64,000 bases of DNA from Amycolatopsis nalaikhensis (GTDB lineage Bacteria > Actinomycetota > Actinomycetes > Mycobacteriales > Pseudonocardiaceae). Location of the stretch: positions 1,681,501 to 1,745,500 of the forward strand of contig NZ_CP127173.1 of assembly GCF_030264295.1 (NCBI RefSeq), in the 5' to 3' direction. Of this stretch, positions 1 to 8,569 are shown piece after piece. The translations under genes were made by a program, and so were the position numbers. Below the pieces are notes generated by a model that saw only the letters and a program-made list of their open reading frames with translations, made no database searches and was not told the DNA's origin. Position 1 is the stretch's first letter. Each line of letters starts with the position of its first letter.

Positions 1-1623
1 GAGATGAAGGTGCCGCCGGGCATCCCGGCGTCGCAGGCGGACGAGCTGCGGGAGCGGACGCTGCGCGAGGCCCGCGCGATCGCCGTCCTCTCTCACCCGA
101 ACGTGATCATCCTGCACGACGTCGCCCGCGAGGACGACCAGCCGTTCGTGGTGATGGAGCTGCTGCCCTCGCGCAGCCTCGCGCACATCCTGCGCGACCA
201 CGGGCCGCTGACCGTCGAGCAGGCCGCCGCGGTCGGCATCGCCGTGGCGTCGGCGTTGGAGGCCGCGCACGCCGCCGGCATCACCCACCGCGACGTCAAG
301 CCGGGCAACGTCCTCGTCGCCAGCGACGGCCGGATCAAGCTGACCGACTTCGGCATCGCCCGCAACGTCTCCGAGGCGACCATGACCCGCACCGGGATCA
401 TGCTCGGCTCGCCCGCCTACATCGCGCCGGAGGTCGCGTCCGGCGGCGCCGTCATCCCGGCCGCCGACCTGTGGGGCCTCGGCGCGACGCTGTTCGCCGC
501 CGTCGAGGGCCACCCGCCCTACGACGCCGACGGCGACCCGCTGGAGACCGTCGGCAAGGTCGTCAACGGGAAGGTGCCCAAGCCCAAGTCCGGGCCGCTC
601 GCCGACGTCATCACCGCGCTGATGAAGAAGGAGCCCGGCGACCGGATCACCCTGCGCGAGGTGCGGCACCGGCTCTACCCGCTGCAGACGAAGACGCCGC
701 TCGACCTGTTCGGGCCCGAGCTGTTCCGCACGCCGGACGGCAAGAAGACGTCGGCGCAGCCGGACGCGACCGACACGCAGGTCATCAAGACCGTCCTGCC
801 GGACAAGCCGGAGAAGAAGGCCGGGGAGTCGAGCAGCGAGCTCGCCACCGACCCGGGCCCGCTGCCGTTCCTGCGCCCGCCCACCCCGGCTCCGGCGCCC
901 GCACCCGCGCCGGAGGCGGCGACGGTGTTCGCCCCGCCGCCGCGGCTCTCGCGGCGCGGCACGGCGGCCACCGCCGCGCTCGTCGCCATCGCGATCCTGC
1001 TCTTCCTGCTCGCCGCGGGCGGCGGGTTCGCGCTGGCCAGGACCGTCGGCGGGCAGCCGTTGCTGCCGCCGGCCGCCGAGCCGCGGACCACCCCGAACGG
1101 CCCCACCGACGTGCCGGCGCCGTCGCTGGTCCAGCAGTCGGGCGACGCGGGCTACGCGACCGGCACCGGCGGGCAGTTCGGCCTCGCCGTGCCGGAGGGC
1201 TGGCAGAAGTTCGTCGCCCCGCACAGCACGCGGCTCGGGGTGAGCACGGTCGTCCAGTACGTCTCGCCGGACGGCCGCCGGTCGCTGCGGCTCGAGCGGC
1301 TGGCCGGCTACTTCAAGCAGTTCACGGGCGAGGGCGAGTACATCACCTGGCTCAAGCAGACCTACCCCTCCGACGCCTTCCAGCTCTTCGGACCGGAACC
1401 GGCGGAGGACGGCAAGGGCACGAAGCTGACCTACCGCACGACCGAGCACGGCACGCTGCCCGACGGCGGCGACAAGGCCGTCACCCGGGTGACGTTCGTG
1501 TACCTGCTCAAGTCGGGGGCCAGCCTGTGGGTCCTGTCGGTCACCGCGCCGGTCGAGCAGGAGGACGCGACCCGCCAGGACGTCTTCGACCGCATCGCGA
1601 CCACCCTGAGCGTCAGCGACTAG
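1..1623 (+). CDS. Serine/threonine protein kinase with one membrane segment, 5' truncated by window edge
   Basis: Membrane-anchored eukaryotic-like kinase. The frame is open from base 1 and the visible protein lacks the glycine-rich ATP loop, so the true start lies outside the window. Counting from the Met at base 4, the catalytic loop HRDVKPGN is at about 95-102, DFG at 115-117 and the APE motif near 141-143. A Pro/Ala-rich linker follows, then one transmembrane helix at about 321-345, and an extracellular domain of about 190 residues with no family I recognise. Known actinobacterial kinases of this layout sense an external cue and phosphorylate cytoplasmic targets; the ligand here is unknown. 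The 3' end overlaps the convergent MerR gene by 11 bp. Confidence 0.93.
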   Translation, partial: EMKVPPGIPASQADELRERTLREARAIAVLSHPNVIILHDVAREDDQPFVVMELLPSRSLAHILRDHGPLTVEQAAAVGIAVASALEAAHAAGITHRDVKPGNVLVASDGRIKLTDFGIARNVSEATMTRTGIMLGSPAYIAPEVASGGAVIPAADLWGLGATLFAAVEGHPPYDADGDPLETVGKVVNGKVPKPKSGPLADVITALMKKEPGDRITLREVRHRLYPLQTKTPLDLFGPELFRTPDGKKTSAQPDATDTQVIKTVLPDKPEKKAGESSSELATDPGPLPFLRPPTPAPAPAPAPEAATVFAPPPRLSRRGTAATAALVAIAILLFLLAAGGGFALARTVGGQPLLPPAAEPRTTPNGPTDVPAPSLVQQSGDAGYATGTGGQFGLAVPEGWQKFVAPHSTRLGVSTVVQYVSPDGRRSLRLERLAGYFKQFTGEGEYITWLKQTYPSDAFQLFGPEPAEDGKGTKLTYRTTEHGTLPDGGDKAVTRVTFVYLLKSGASLWVLSVTAPVEQEDATRQDVFDRIATTLSVSD

Positions 1624-2251
1624 GCGCCCGGCCGAGCACCTCGCGGGACACGAACTCCTGGGCGAGGTGGCGCAGGCCGGTGAAGATCCGGTCGCCGAGC
1701 ACGGTCGCGACCAGCCCGGCCTCGATGATCTTGTCGAACGACGTCAGCCCGGTCACCACCTCGACGTCCAGCTCGGCGACGCGCATCGCGAGCGCGAAGT
1801 ACTCGTCGAGGCGGTCGGCGAGCTCCTCGTGGCCCAGCTCCTTCGCCGTCGCCAAGGCGGCGATCAGGTTGCCGGTCGTCTTGTTCTCCGCCGGGTGCCA
1901 CTTCCAGCCGTGGCGGCCGGCGAAGTCCCGCAGCAGAGCCGTCGCCCACTCGGCGGCCTCGTCGGACACCTTGGGCGGCGTCCCGGCCAGCTCCTGCTGG
2001 ACGACACCCATCGTCTCGTGCGGGGTCTCGTCGCCGTCGATCGCGCCGAGCACGGCGCCGACCGAGGCCAGCGGCAGCCCGCCCACCTCGGTGAGCGCCT
2101 TGATCAGCCGCAGCCGCTGGACGTGCGCCGCGGAGTACCGGGCCTGGTTGGGGCTGGTGCGCTCCCCCGGCGGGAGCAAACCTTCGCGCAGGTAGTACTT
2201 GACGGTCGCGACCGGCACCCCGGACTCGGCGCTCAGTTCGGCCATCCGCAT
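1613..2251 (-). CDS. MerR family transcriptional regulator
   Basis: One-component regulator with an N-terminal winged helix: the first residues (MAELSAESGVPVATVKYYL) are the usual MerR helix-turn-helix and the REGLLPPGERT wing follows. The C-terminal 130 or so residues form an effector or dimerisation region without an obvious cysteine metal site. The frame stays open to a TTG at 2290, but I choose the ATG at 2251 because a GGAG lies 8 nt upstream and MerR proteins normally begin right at the helix. It is divergent from the membrane protein at 2365, which it probably controls together with its own gene. Confidence 0.85.
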   Translation of the reverse strand: MRMAELSAESGVPVATVKYYLREGLLPPGERTSPNQARYSAAHVQRLRLIKALTEVGGLPLASVGAVLGAIDGDETPHETMGVVQQELAGTPPKVSDEAAEWATALLRDFAGRHGWKWHPAENKTTGNLIAALATAKELGHEELADRLDEYFALAMRVAELDVEVVTGLTSFDKIIEAGLVATVLGDRIFTGLRHLAQEFVSREVLGRAPSR

Positions 2252-2308
2252 GCGCATCCGCTCCGATCCCAGGGTCGGACTCGGGGTCAACCCTGAAGAC
2301 TTCTCAGT

Positions 2309-2351
2309 ATGGATAGCTTAGCTTCCCATAACGGAGAGTTTGACTATCCAT
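2309..2351. promoter_or_regulatory. Dyad in the MerR/membrane-protein divergent promoter
   Basis: ATGGATAG (2309-2316) and CTATCCAT (2344-2351) form an inverted repeat across a 27-bp spacer. A shorter dyad, TATGG (2308-2312) / CCATA (2326-2330), lies inside it. The region is clearly more AT-rich than its surroundings. It is a plausible operator for the MerR protein encoded to its left; no -35/-10 pair can be assigned with certainty. Confidence 0.5.
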
Positions 2352-2364
2352 TCTGGGAGGAACC

Positions 2365-3306
2365 ATGACCATCCTCGCCGACGTCCGGAGCAGAACGCAC
2401 GGGTGGCACCGGCCATCCGCGATCGCGGCCGCCGTGCTGGGCGCCGTCGCCGTGCTGTGCGTCGCCGCGATGCTGCTCGACCAGCGCACCCTGGCCGGGG
2501 CGCCGATCTGGGCCAAGCCGTTCAAGTTCGCCGTGTCCGGCGCGCTCTACTTCGCGACCTGGAGCTGGCTCGTCTCGCTGCTGCCGCGGTTCCGGCGCAC
2601 GGCGGGGTGGCTGACGAACCTCCTGGTCGCGATCTTCGCCGCCGAATACGTCCTGCTCGTGTTCCAGGCCGCGCGCGGCCGGGCGAGCCATTTCAACATC
2701 GCGACGCCACAGGACGCGCTGATCTACAACGTCATGGGCAAGATGATCATGGGGCTGTGGGTCGCGACGCTGGTGCTGACGGTCCTGGTGATGTTCACGA
2801 AGCTCGAAGACCGCGCGAGCTTCTGGGCCGTTCGCGCCGGAGCGGTGCTCTCGCTCGTGGGCATCTCGCTGGGCATCCTGATGACGAACCCGACCGCGCA
2901 GCAGCTCGCGCAGTGGAAGACCGGCGGCACGCCGGACATGGTCGGCGCGCACACCGTCGGGATCCCCGACGGCGGACCCGGCCTGCCGGTCCTCGGCTGG
3001 AGCACGGTGGCGGGCGACCTGCGGATCCCGCACTTCGTCGGGATGCACGCCCTGCAGGCGCTGCCGCTGCTGGCCATCGGGCTGGCGGCGCTGGCCTCGC
3101 GCTTCCCGCGGCTGCGCGACGACGTCGTCCGCGCGCGGCTCGTCCTCGTCGGTGCGCTCGGGTACGCGGGGCTGACCGCGCTGGTCACGTGGCAGGCGCT
3201 GCGGGCGCAGTCGATCGTGCACCCGGACGCGGCGACGCTCGGCGTGCTCGCGCTGCTGGCCGCGGTCGTCGGGCTGGGCTCGTGGGGCGCGGTGCGGGCC
3301 CGATGA
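2365..3306 (+). CDS. Multi-pass membrane protein of unknown function
   Basis: A 313-residue protein dominated by hydrophobic stretches: about seven helices, the first near residues 18-38. The start ATG has a good Shine-Dalgarno (GGGAGG, about 5 nt upstream). The conserved-looking polar part is the loop around [18 protein letters not shown] recognise no enzymatic motif. Its stop codon overlaps the start of the next gene (ATGA), so both membrane proteins are probably translated together under control of the divergent MerR regulator. Confidence 0.8.
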   Translation: MTILADVRSRTHGWHRPSAIAAAVLGAVAVLCVAAMLLDQRTLAGAPIWAKPFKFAVSGALYFATWSWLVSLLPRFRRTAGWLTNLLVAIFAAEYVLLVFQAARGRASHFNIATPQDALIYNVMGKMIMGLWVATLVLTVLVMFTKLEDRASFWAVRAGAVLSLVGISLGILMTNPTAQQLAQWKTGGTPDMVGAHTVGIPDGGPGLPVLGWSTVAGDLRIPHFVGMHALQALPLLAIGLAALASRFPRLRDDVVRARLVLVGALGYAGLTALVTWQALRAQSIVHPDAATLGVLALLAAVVGLGSWGAVRAR

Positions 3307-3722
3307 CCCTCTTCGACGTGGCGTTCCCGCTGGCCGTGCCGTTCTGGGCGGCGATGATCCTCGCGCCGAAGTGGCGGTGGACACCGCGGATCATGGCGTC
3401 GCCGTGGGTGCCGCTGCTGCCGCTGGCCTGCTACTTCGCGCTCGTGCTGCCGCACTTCGGCGAGTGGGGCCGGGCGATGCTCCGGCCCGATCTCGGTGTC
3501 TTGCAAGGGATCCTGGCGACGCCGTGGGGTGCCGGGCTCGTCTGGGCGCACCTCATCGCGTTCGACCTGTTCATCGCGCGGTGGATGTACTTCGAGGCAC
3601 GCTCGCGGGACATCTCGCCGTGGATCGTGAGCCCGATCCTGGTGCTGACGATCTTCCTGTCACCGTTCGGGCTGGTGGTGTTCCTGGTGGTCCGGAGCGT
3701 CCGGATACGCTCGGCGGCATGA
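3303..3722 (+). CDS. ABA4-like (DUF4281) small membrane protein
   Basis: 139 residues with four hydrophobic segments and the pattern typical of the ABA4-like/DUF4281 family ([17 protein letters not shown] at the N-terminus, a central [15 protein letters not shown] segment). Plant ABA4 is needed for neoxanthin formation; bacterial members have no settled role. The start is the ATG overlapping the preceding stop, and its own stop overlaps the ATG of the phosphorylase gene, so three genes are coupled. Family assignment is from recognition, not a search. Confidence 0.75.
   Translation: MTLFDVAFPLAVPFWAAMILAPKWRWTPRIMASPWVPLLPLACYFALVLPHFGEWGRAMLRPDLGVLQGILATPWGAGLVWAHLIAFDLFIARWMYFEARSRDISPWIVSPILVLTIFLSPFGLVVFLVVRSVRIRSAA
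3706..3711 (+). promoter_or_regulatory. -10 box for a leaderless pnp transcript
   Basis: TACGCT ends 7 nt before the pnp ATG at 3719, inside the 3' end of the preceding gene. The spacing would place transcription initiation at or next to the start codon, so pnp could be transcribed separately from the membrane proteins. Confidence 0.55.
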
Positions 3723-4498
3723 GTGAACACGAGGCCGCGGCCGCCATCGCCAAGCGCACCGGCGTGGACGCGCACGACATCGCGGTGGTCCTGGGATCGG
3801 GCTGGCGCCCGGCGGCGGACGTCATCGGGGAGTGCGAGACGGAGATCCCGTTCGCCGAGCTCCCCGGCTTCACCACGCCCGGCGCGGTGGGCCACGGCGG
3901 CACCATCCGCTCGCTGAAGATCGGCGACAAGAACGTCCTGGTCATGCTGGGGCGCACGCACTTCTACGAGGGCAAGGGCGTCGACCAGGTGGTGCACAAC
4001 GTGCGCACCGCGGCGGCGGCGGGCGTCCGGACGGTGCTGCTGACGAACGCGGCGGGCGGGCTGCGCGAAGGGTTCCACGTCGGGCAGCCGGTGCTGATCG
4101 CCGACCACCTGAACCTGACCGCGCGCTCGCCGATCGTCGGCGCGAACTTCGTCGACCTGACGGACCTGTACTCGAAGCGGCTGCGGGACATCGCCCGCGA
4201 GATCGACCCGTCGCTCGAGGAAGGCGTCTACGCGGGCCTGGTGGGGCCGCACTTCGAGACCCCGGCCGAGATCCGGATGCTGCGCACGCTGGGCGCGGAC
4301 CTGGTCGGCATGTCGACGGTCCTGGAGGCGATCGCGGCCCGCGCGGCCGGCGTCGAGGTGTTCGGCCTGTCCCTGGTGACGAACCTGGCGGCGGGCATGA
4401 CGGGCGAACCGCTCAACCACGAAGAAGTCCTGGAAGCGGGCCGCGCGGCGGCGACCAAGATGGGCTCCCTGCTGCGCGACCTGGTCACCCGCGCCTGA
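3719..4498 (+). CDS. Purine nucleoside phosphorylase
   Basis: Phosphorolysis of purine (deoxy)nucleosides to base plus (deoxy)ribose-1-phosphate. The 259-residue length fits the trimeric PNP/MTAP family. Visible motifs are VVLGSGW near the N-terminus (phosphate binding), [27 protein letters not shown] and [13 protein letters not shown]; the Asn of SLVTNLAAG is the expected base-contacting residue. The start overlaps the previous stop by 4 bp, and a separate leaderless promoter is also likely. A 19-bp-armed inverted repeat begins 4 bp after the stop codon. Confidence 0.95.
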   Translation: MSEHEAAAAIAKRTGVDAHDIAVVLGSGWRPAADVIGECETEIPFAELPGFTTPGAVGHGGTIRSLKIGDKNVLVMLGRTHFYEGKGVDQVVHNVRTAAAAGVRTVLLTNAAGGLREGFHVGQPVLIADHLNLTARSPIVGANFVDLTDLYSKRLRDIAREIDPSLEEGVYAGLVGPHFETPAEIRMLRTLGADLVGMSTVLEAIAARAAGVEVFGLSLVTNLAAGMTGEPLNHEEVLEAGRAAATKMGSLLRDLVTRA

Positions 4499-4502
4499 CC
4501 CG

Positions 4503-4589
4503 AGCGCCCCAATGTGGCCTTCGGTGCGTCAGACGCAACGAAGGCCGCCTTGGGTGCGTCAGACGCAACCAAGGCCACATTGGGGCGCT
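4503..4589. repeat. Intergenic repeat family A, copy 1
   Basis: Perfect 19-bp inverted arms (4503-4521 and 4571-4589; inner edge AATGTGGCCTT / AAGGCCACATT) enclose two direct copies of a small palindrome, TGCGTCAGACGCA (4525-4537 and 4555-4567). The element fills the gap between two convergent genes exactly: 4 bp after the pnp stop and abutting the glycosyltransferase stop. It probably acts as a bidirectional terminator or mRNA end. A second copy lies at 28811-28897. Confidence 0.9.
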
Positions 4590-5750
4590 TCAGGCCAGGG
4601 TCGGGAGCTGGGCCGCCACCTCGGCTGGGGACGGCATTGCCGCCACCTCCGCCGCCAAAGCGCGGGCCGCGTCGCGGACTGCAGTGTCCGTCAGCAGGTG
4701 ACGGGCCTGGGTGGCGACGGCCTCGGCCGTCACCTCCGTGCCGAGCAGGCGGTCGCCCACTCCGGCCGCGCGGACCGCGTCCGCGTTGCTGAACTGGTCC
4801 GCGCCCTGCGGCAGCAGCAGCTGCGGGAGACCCGCGCCGAACGCGCCGAGCGTCGTGCCGCTGCCGCCGTGGTGGACCACCAGGTCCACGTGCGGGAGCA
4901 GCGCCGCCTGCGGGACCCACGCCTCGAGCCGGACGTTCGGCGGCACCTCGCCGAGCGTGGCCGGGTCGACCGTCGGGCCGGTGGCGACCAGGACGTCGAC
5001 GTCCAAACCGGACAGTCCGGTGATCGCCGCGCCGAAGACGCCCGCGTGGCCCATCGCCGTGCCGAGGGTCAGGTAGACCAGCGGCCGCGACCGGTCCAGC
5101 ACGCCCGGCGGCAGCTCGCCCGGCTCGCTCCAGCCGACCGGCCGCAGCGGCACCCGGCGCGGCGTGCGCGCCAGGAAGTCCGGGTCCTGCACCGACTCCG
5201 GGCAGATGTCGAGGTACGAGCCCGCGTCCAGGTCCTCGTCCACCGAGATGCCGAGCGACGCGCCGTGCTCGCGGATCGCCTCCCGGATCCGCGTCACCAT
5301 CGGGTCGCCGGTCGAGACGCGGCCGAAGCCGTGGGACACCGCCGGGAGCCCGGCCTGCAGCGCGGCGAACACCCCGCCCCAGTTGCCGGACTCGCTCACG
5401 ACGAGGTCGGGTCGGAAGCGCGCGAACACCGGCGGCAGGTCGGCGCCGAACCGCTCGGGCATGACCTCGCCGAACACCTTCGCCACGATCGGCGTCAGCA
5501 CCTCCGGCGGGACCTCGCCCGGCGGGCGGCGCGGGCCGGGCGGGCCGGACTCGGCGAACGCCCGGCCGAACGCGTCGCGGATGCCGAGCCCGGCGGCCGC
5601 CGTCTCGAGCCCGGCTTTCCGCAGCTGCGGCAGGAAGTCCTCGGAAGTGGCGAAGACGACGTCGTGGCCGGCGTCGCGCGCGGCGACCGCCAGCGGGACT
5701 AGTGGGAACGCGTGACCGAAGGACCCCAGTGAGGTGAAGAGCAAGCGCAC
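4590..5750 (-). CDS. GT1-family (UGT/macrolide-type) glycosyltransferase
   Basis: 386-residue GT-B glycosyltransferase that would transfer a sugar from an NDP-sugar to a small-molecule acceptor. The N-terminal VRLLFTSLGSFGHAFPLVPLA and the C-terminal HHGGSGTTLGAFGAGLPQLL, followed by PQGADQFSNA, are the hallmark acceptor-fold start and donor-binding motif of the MGT/UGT family. Start GTG at 5750 is 7 nt after a TAGGGT box, suggesting a leaderless mRNA. It is divergent from a phosphohexomutase that could supply sugar-1-phosphate; acceptor and sugar cannot be read from the sequence. Confidence 0.9.
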   Translation of the reverse strand: MRLLFTSLGSFGHAFPLVPLAVAARDAGHDVVFATSEDFLPQLRKAGLETAAAGLGIRDAFGRAFAESGPPGPRRPPGEVPPEVLTPIVAKVFGEVMPERFGADLPPVFARFRPDLVVSESGNWGGVFAALQAGLPAVSHGFGRVSTGDPMVTRIREAIREHGASLGISVDEDLDAGSYLDICPESVQDPDFLARTPRRVPLRPVGWSEPGELPPGVLDRSRPLVYLTLGTAMGHAGVFGAAITGLSGLDVDVLVATGPTVDPATLGEVPPNVRLEAWVPQAALLPHVDLVVHHGGSGTTLGAFGAGLPQLLLPQGADQFSNADAVRAAGVGDRLLGTEVTAEAVATQARHLLTDTAVRDAARALAAEVAAMPSPAEVAAQLPTLA

Positions 5751-5757
5751 CCACCCG

Positions 5758-5774
5758 ACCCTAGCCCGTAGGCT
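5758..5774. promoter_or_regulatory. Back-to-back leaderless -10 boxes
   Basis: On the minus strand TAGGGT (5763-5758) lies 7 nt before the glycosyltransferase GTG. On the plus strand TAGGCT (5769-5774) lies 6 nt before the mutase GTG at 5781. Only 30 bp separate the two start codons, so both transcripts probably start at their initiation codons and the promoters must overlap. Confidence 0.6.
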
Positions 5775-5780
5775 GGCGCG

Positions 5781-7415
5781 GTGACCTTGACCTCCACCCT
5801 GCGCGACGCCGCCTTCCGCTGGATCGCCGACGACCCCGACGACGGCACGCGCGCCGAGCTGCAGAACGTCCTCGCGAAGGCGATGGGCGGTGACGCGAGT
5901 GCCGCCGAGGAGCTGGCCGACCGGATGGCCGGGCCGCTCGAGTTCGGCACGGCGGGGCTGCGCGGACCGGTGCGCGCCGGGCCGAACGGGATGAACGTCG
6001 CCGTCGTCACCCGCACCACCGCCGGGGTCGCGGAGTGGCTGAAGGCCCACGGGCACGCGGGTGCGCTGGTCGTCGTCGGCCGCGACGCGCGGCATGGCTC
6101 CGAGGCCTTCGCGACCGCGGCCGCCGAGGTGCTCACCGCGGCCGGGTTCGACGTCAAGGTGTTCGGCCGGCCGCTGCCGACGCCGGTGCTCGCGTTCGCC
6201 GTCGGCAGGCTCGGCGCGGTGGCCGGGATCCAGATCACCGCGTCGCACAACCCGCCGGCGGACAACGGGTACAAGCTCTACGACGCGACCGGCGGGCAGA
6301 TCGTGCCGCCGTCCGACGGCGAGATCGAACGCGCCATCCAGGCCGCGCCGCCCGCGGTCGGCGTGCCGCGTGCGGCCGGCGCCGAGGTCGTCGACCTGCT
6401 CCCCCGCTACCTCGACGAGGTCGCGACGCTGCCGCTGGGCCACGACCGCACGGTCCGCGTGGCCGCGACGGCGTTGCACGGCGTCGGCGCCGACACGCTG
6501 CGCGCGGCGTTCGAGCGGGCCGGGTTCCCCGACCTGCACCTGGTCGGCGCGCAGGCCACGCCGGACCCGGATTTCCCGACGGTGTCGTTCCCCAACCCGG
6601 AGGAGCCGGGCGCGACGGACCTGCTGCTGGCGCTCGCGTCCGAAGTGGACGCCGATCTGGCGATCGCCCTCGACCCGGACGCCGACCGGTGCGCGCTGGG
6701 CGTCCGCGAGCGGGACGGCTCGTGGCGCATGCTCCGCGGCGACGAGACGGGCGTGCTGCTCGGCTCCTACGTTCTGTCCACAGTGGACCGGACGCTGGTG
6801 CCGGACCCGCTGGTGGCCACGACGATCGTGTCGTCGTCGATGCTGGGCGAGATCGCGAAGGCCGAGGGCGCCCGCTACGCGGAGACGCTCACCGGGTTCA
6901 AGTGGCTGGTGCGCGCGGGCGAAGGGCTCGTGTTCGCCTACGAAGAGGCGCTCGGCCTGTGCGTGAACCCCGGTTTCGTGCGGGACAAGGACGGTATCGC
7001 CGCCGCGACGCTCGCCGCGGGCCTCGCCGCCCAGCTGAAGGCGGCGGGCCGCACCCCGCTTGATGTGCTCGACGAGCTGGCCCAGCGGCACGGCGTCCAC
7101 CTGACCGACCAGGTTTCCCTGCGGGTCACCGACCTCGCGGTCCGCGGCCGGTTGATGACGAAGGTGCGTGAGACGCCGCCGTCGAGCCTCGGCGGGGTCG
7201 CGGTGACGCTGGAGGACCTGCTCCCGGACGCCGACGTCCTGCGCCTGACCGGCGACGGCGTGCGGGTGGTGGTCCGGCCGTCCGGCACGGAACCGAAGCT
7301 GAAGGCGTACCTGCAGGTGGTGGCGCCGGTCACGGACTCGCTGGCGGACGCGCGCGCGGCCGCGCAAGAACGGCTGGCGGCGCTGCGGTCCGCCGTCGAG
7401 GAGCTGCTCGCCTGA
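5781..7415 (+). CDS. Phospho-sugar mutase (phosphoglucomutase/phosphomannomutase family)
   Basis: 544 residues, the length of PGM2-like alpha-D-phosphohexomutases, which interconvert hexose- or pentose-1- and 6/5-phosphates. The active-site serine loop is TASHNPPADNGYK, the metal-binding loop is DPDADRCALG, and the C-terminal phosphate-binding loop is RPSGTEPKLKAY. GTG start directly after a -10 box. Its stop shares a base with the start of the next gene (TGATG). With PNP and deoC in the window it could convert ribose-1-phosphate as well as glucose-1-phosphate; substrate choice is inference. Confidence 0.92.
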   Translation: MTLTSTLRDAAFRWIADDPDDGTRAELQNVLAKAMGGDASAAEELADRMAGPLEFGTAGLRGPVRAGPNGMNVAVVTRTTAGVAEWLKAHGHAGALVVVGRDARHGSEAFATAAAEVLTAAGFDVKVFGRPLPTPVLAFAVGRLGAVAGIQITASHNPPADNGYKLYDATGGQIVPPSDGEIERAIQAAPPAVGVPRAAGAEVVDLLPRYLDEVATLPLGHDRTVRVAATALHGVGADTLRAAFERAGFPDLHLVGAQATPDPDFPTVSFPNPEEPGATDLLLALASEVDADLAIALDPDADRCALGVRERDGSWRMLRGDETGVLLGSYVLSTVDRTLVPDPLVATTIVSSSMLGEIAKAEGARYAETLTGFKWLVRAGEGLVFAYEEALGLCVNPGFVRDKDGIAAATLAAGLAAQLKAAGRTPLDVLDELAQRHGVHLTDQVSLRVTDLAVRGRLMTKVRETPPSSLGGVAVTLEDLLPDADVLRLTGDGVRVVVRPSGTEPKLKAYLQVVAPVTDSLADARAAAQERLAALRSAVEELLA

Positions 7416-7867
7416 TGCCGAAGCTGCTGGTCGTGCACCACACGCCGTCGCCGTCGACGCAGGCGTTGTTCGAGGCCGTGCTGGCGGGCGCGACGCACCC
7501 GGACATCGAAGGGGTGGAGGTGGTCCGCCGCGCGGCGCTGGCGGCCACCGTCCCCGACGTGCTCGAGGCGGACGGCTATCTGGTGGGCACGCCGGCGAAC
7601 CTGGGCAGCATGAGCGGCGCGGTGAAGCACTTCTTCGACACCGTCTACTACCCGTGCCTGGACGCGACGCGGGGGCGGCCGTTCGGCTACTGGATCCACG
7701 GCAACAGCGACACGTCCGGGACCGAGCGCCAGCTGCTGGCCATCACCACGGGCCTGGGGTGGACGAAGGCGGCGGACCCGGTGATCACGACGGGCGAGCC
7801 GGACAAGCAGACCCTCGAAGCGTGCACCGAACTGGGCGGCACGCTGGCCGCGACGCTCATGGCTTGA
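7415..7867 (+). CDS. Flavodoxin-fold NAD(P)H-dependent oxidoreductase-like protein
   Basis: 150 residues with the flavodoxin-like pattern: a hydrophobic first strand (PKLLVVHHTPSPSTQALFEAV) that forms the phosphate loop, GTPANLGSMSGAVKHFFDTV in the middle as in WrbA/FMN-reductase relatives, and SGTERQLLAITTGLGW near the C-terminus. It probably binds FMN and acts as a small cytoplasmic reductase. Start and stop with the upstream mutase overlap (TGATG), implying coupling. Physiological partner unknown. Confidence 0.75.
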   Translation: MPKLLVVHHTPSPSTQALFEAVLAGATHPDIEGVEVVRRAALAATVPDVLEADGYLVGTPANLGSMSGAVKHFFDTVYYPCLDATRGRPFGYWIHGNSDTSGTERQLLAITTGLGWTKAADPVITTGEPDKQTLEACTELGGTLAATLMA

Positions 7868-7877
7868 GAAATAAAGG

Positions 7878-8068
7878 GGCCTGTCACCGGAAGCCCTGGG
7901 GGTCGACCTCCGGCAACAGGCCGTGGCCAAGGGTTCGCCTCGAGGGCGATCAACCTTGGCCTACGAAGCGTACTACAGACAGCCGATCATGACGAGTCGA
8001 AGGCGCGACGGCCTCTCGCCTCGGCGGGTCCGTACACCCCCAGGGTACGGATCGCCCAGGCGAGAGGC
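7878..8068. other. Three consecutive nested hairpins in a non-coding stretch
   Basis: No plausible gene lies between 7868 and 8164. Hairpin 1 pairs GGCCTGT (7878-7884) with ACAGGCC (7916-7922) and contains an inner CCGGA/TCCGG. Hairpin 2 pairs GGCCAAGG (7925-7932) with CCTTGGCC (7954-7961) and has an inner CGCC/GGCG. Hairpin 3 pairs 8011-8021 with 8058-8068 (11 bp, GCCTCTCGCCT) and nests TCCGTAC/GTACGGA (8029-8035/8045-8051). No poly-U follows. It could be a structured RNA, a 5' leader or a terminator array; the strand is undecided. Confidence 0.6.
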
Positions 8069-8079
8069 GTGCCAACTGT

Positions 8080-8152
8080 AAACCACTGCATACGTCAGCT
8101 GTCAACATGTGCGTACAGTGGTTTCCCGGCTAGAATTTTCACGGTGGAAACC
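8080..8152 (+). promoter_or_regulatory. Promoter and probable autoregulatory operator of the XRE operon
   Basis: AAACCACTG (8080-8088) and CAGTGGTTT (8116-8124) form a perfect 9-bp inverted repeat, extended inward by TACG/CGTA. A second dyad, GGTTTCC (8120-8126) / GGAAACC (8146-8152), brackets the probable -10 TAGAAT (8131-8136). A GGGG-containing ribosome-binding region precedes the ATG at 8165. The layout fits repression by the XRE protein and relief through the ImmA-like peptidase; binding is inferred. Confidence 0.6.
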
Positions 8153-8164
8153 TAGGGGGCGGGT

Positions 8165-8569
8165 ATGACACGGGAACGCACCTTCGCCGAACGCCTGAGC
8201 GCCCTGATCGAGGCGGCTCGGGTGGACGGCCGCGCGCCGCACAGCTACCGCGAGATCTCGGCCGCCGTGGAGCGGGCGGGCGGGCCGGCGATGTCGCCCG
8301 CCTACCTGCAGCAGCTGGCCACCGGCAAGCGGGTCAACCCCAAGATCCACTACGTCGAGGCGCTGGCCAGGCTGTTCGGCGTGCCGGTGACGTACTTCTT
8401 CGACGAAGAGGTGGCCGCGCCGCCGGCGGGCGAAGCCCAGCTGATGGCCATGCGGGCGCAGGAGCTCTCGCCGCAGGGCCGCCGCCAGGTGATGGACCTG
8501 CTGGAGCTGGTCGAACGCTACGAGCGGGCCGAGCGCGAAGGCCGGAACCCGGAGGACGCCGCGCGATGA
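8165..8569 (+). CDS. XRE-family helix-turn-helix regulator
   Basis: 134-residue lambda-repressor-like DNA-binding protein. The HTH covers about residues 25-80: YREISAAVERAGGPAMSPAYLQQLATGKRVNPK, then EALARLFGVPVTYFFDEE, the usual end of the domain. The C-terminal 50 residues are helical and charged and may be the dimerisation region or the cleavage target of the next gene product. Its stop overlaps the ImmA-like start (ATGA). In related modules such a regulator is inactivated by its metallopeptidase partner, and the paired dyads upstream suggest autoregulation. Confidence 0.88.
   Translation: MTRERTFAERLSALIEAARVDGRAPHSYREISAAVERAGGPAMSPAYLQQLATGKRVNPKIHYVEALARLFGVPVTYFFDEEVAAPPAGEAQLMAMRAQELSPQGRRQVMDLLELVERYERAEREGRNPEDAAR

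Noticed and set aside
4503..4589. Reading frames through the family-A, C and D repeats giving peptides such as ASDATKA or NESFRSSEE
   Set aside because: They have no ribosome-binding site or consistent start and arise from the inverted-repeat sequence; treated as non-coding repeats.
4590..7367. Very long antisense reading frame (about 925 codons) covering the mutase
   Set aside because: Only its last 386 codons (from GTG 5750) look like a protein; the rest is low-complexity Arg/Ala/Gly text, the mirror of the mutase on the other strand in high-GC DNA.
7878..8068. tRNA or known riboswitch in the hairpin region
   Set aside because: No cloverleaf with anticodon and TTC arm, and no riboswitch core that I recognise.
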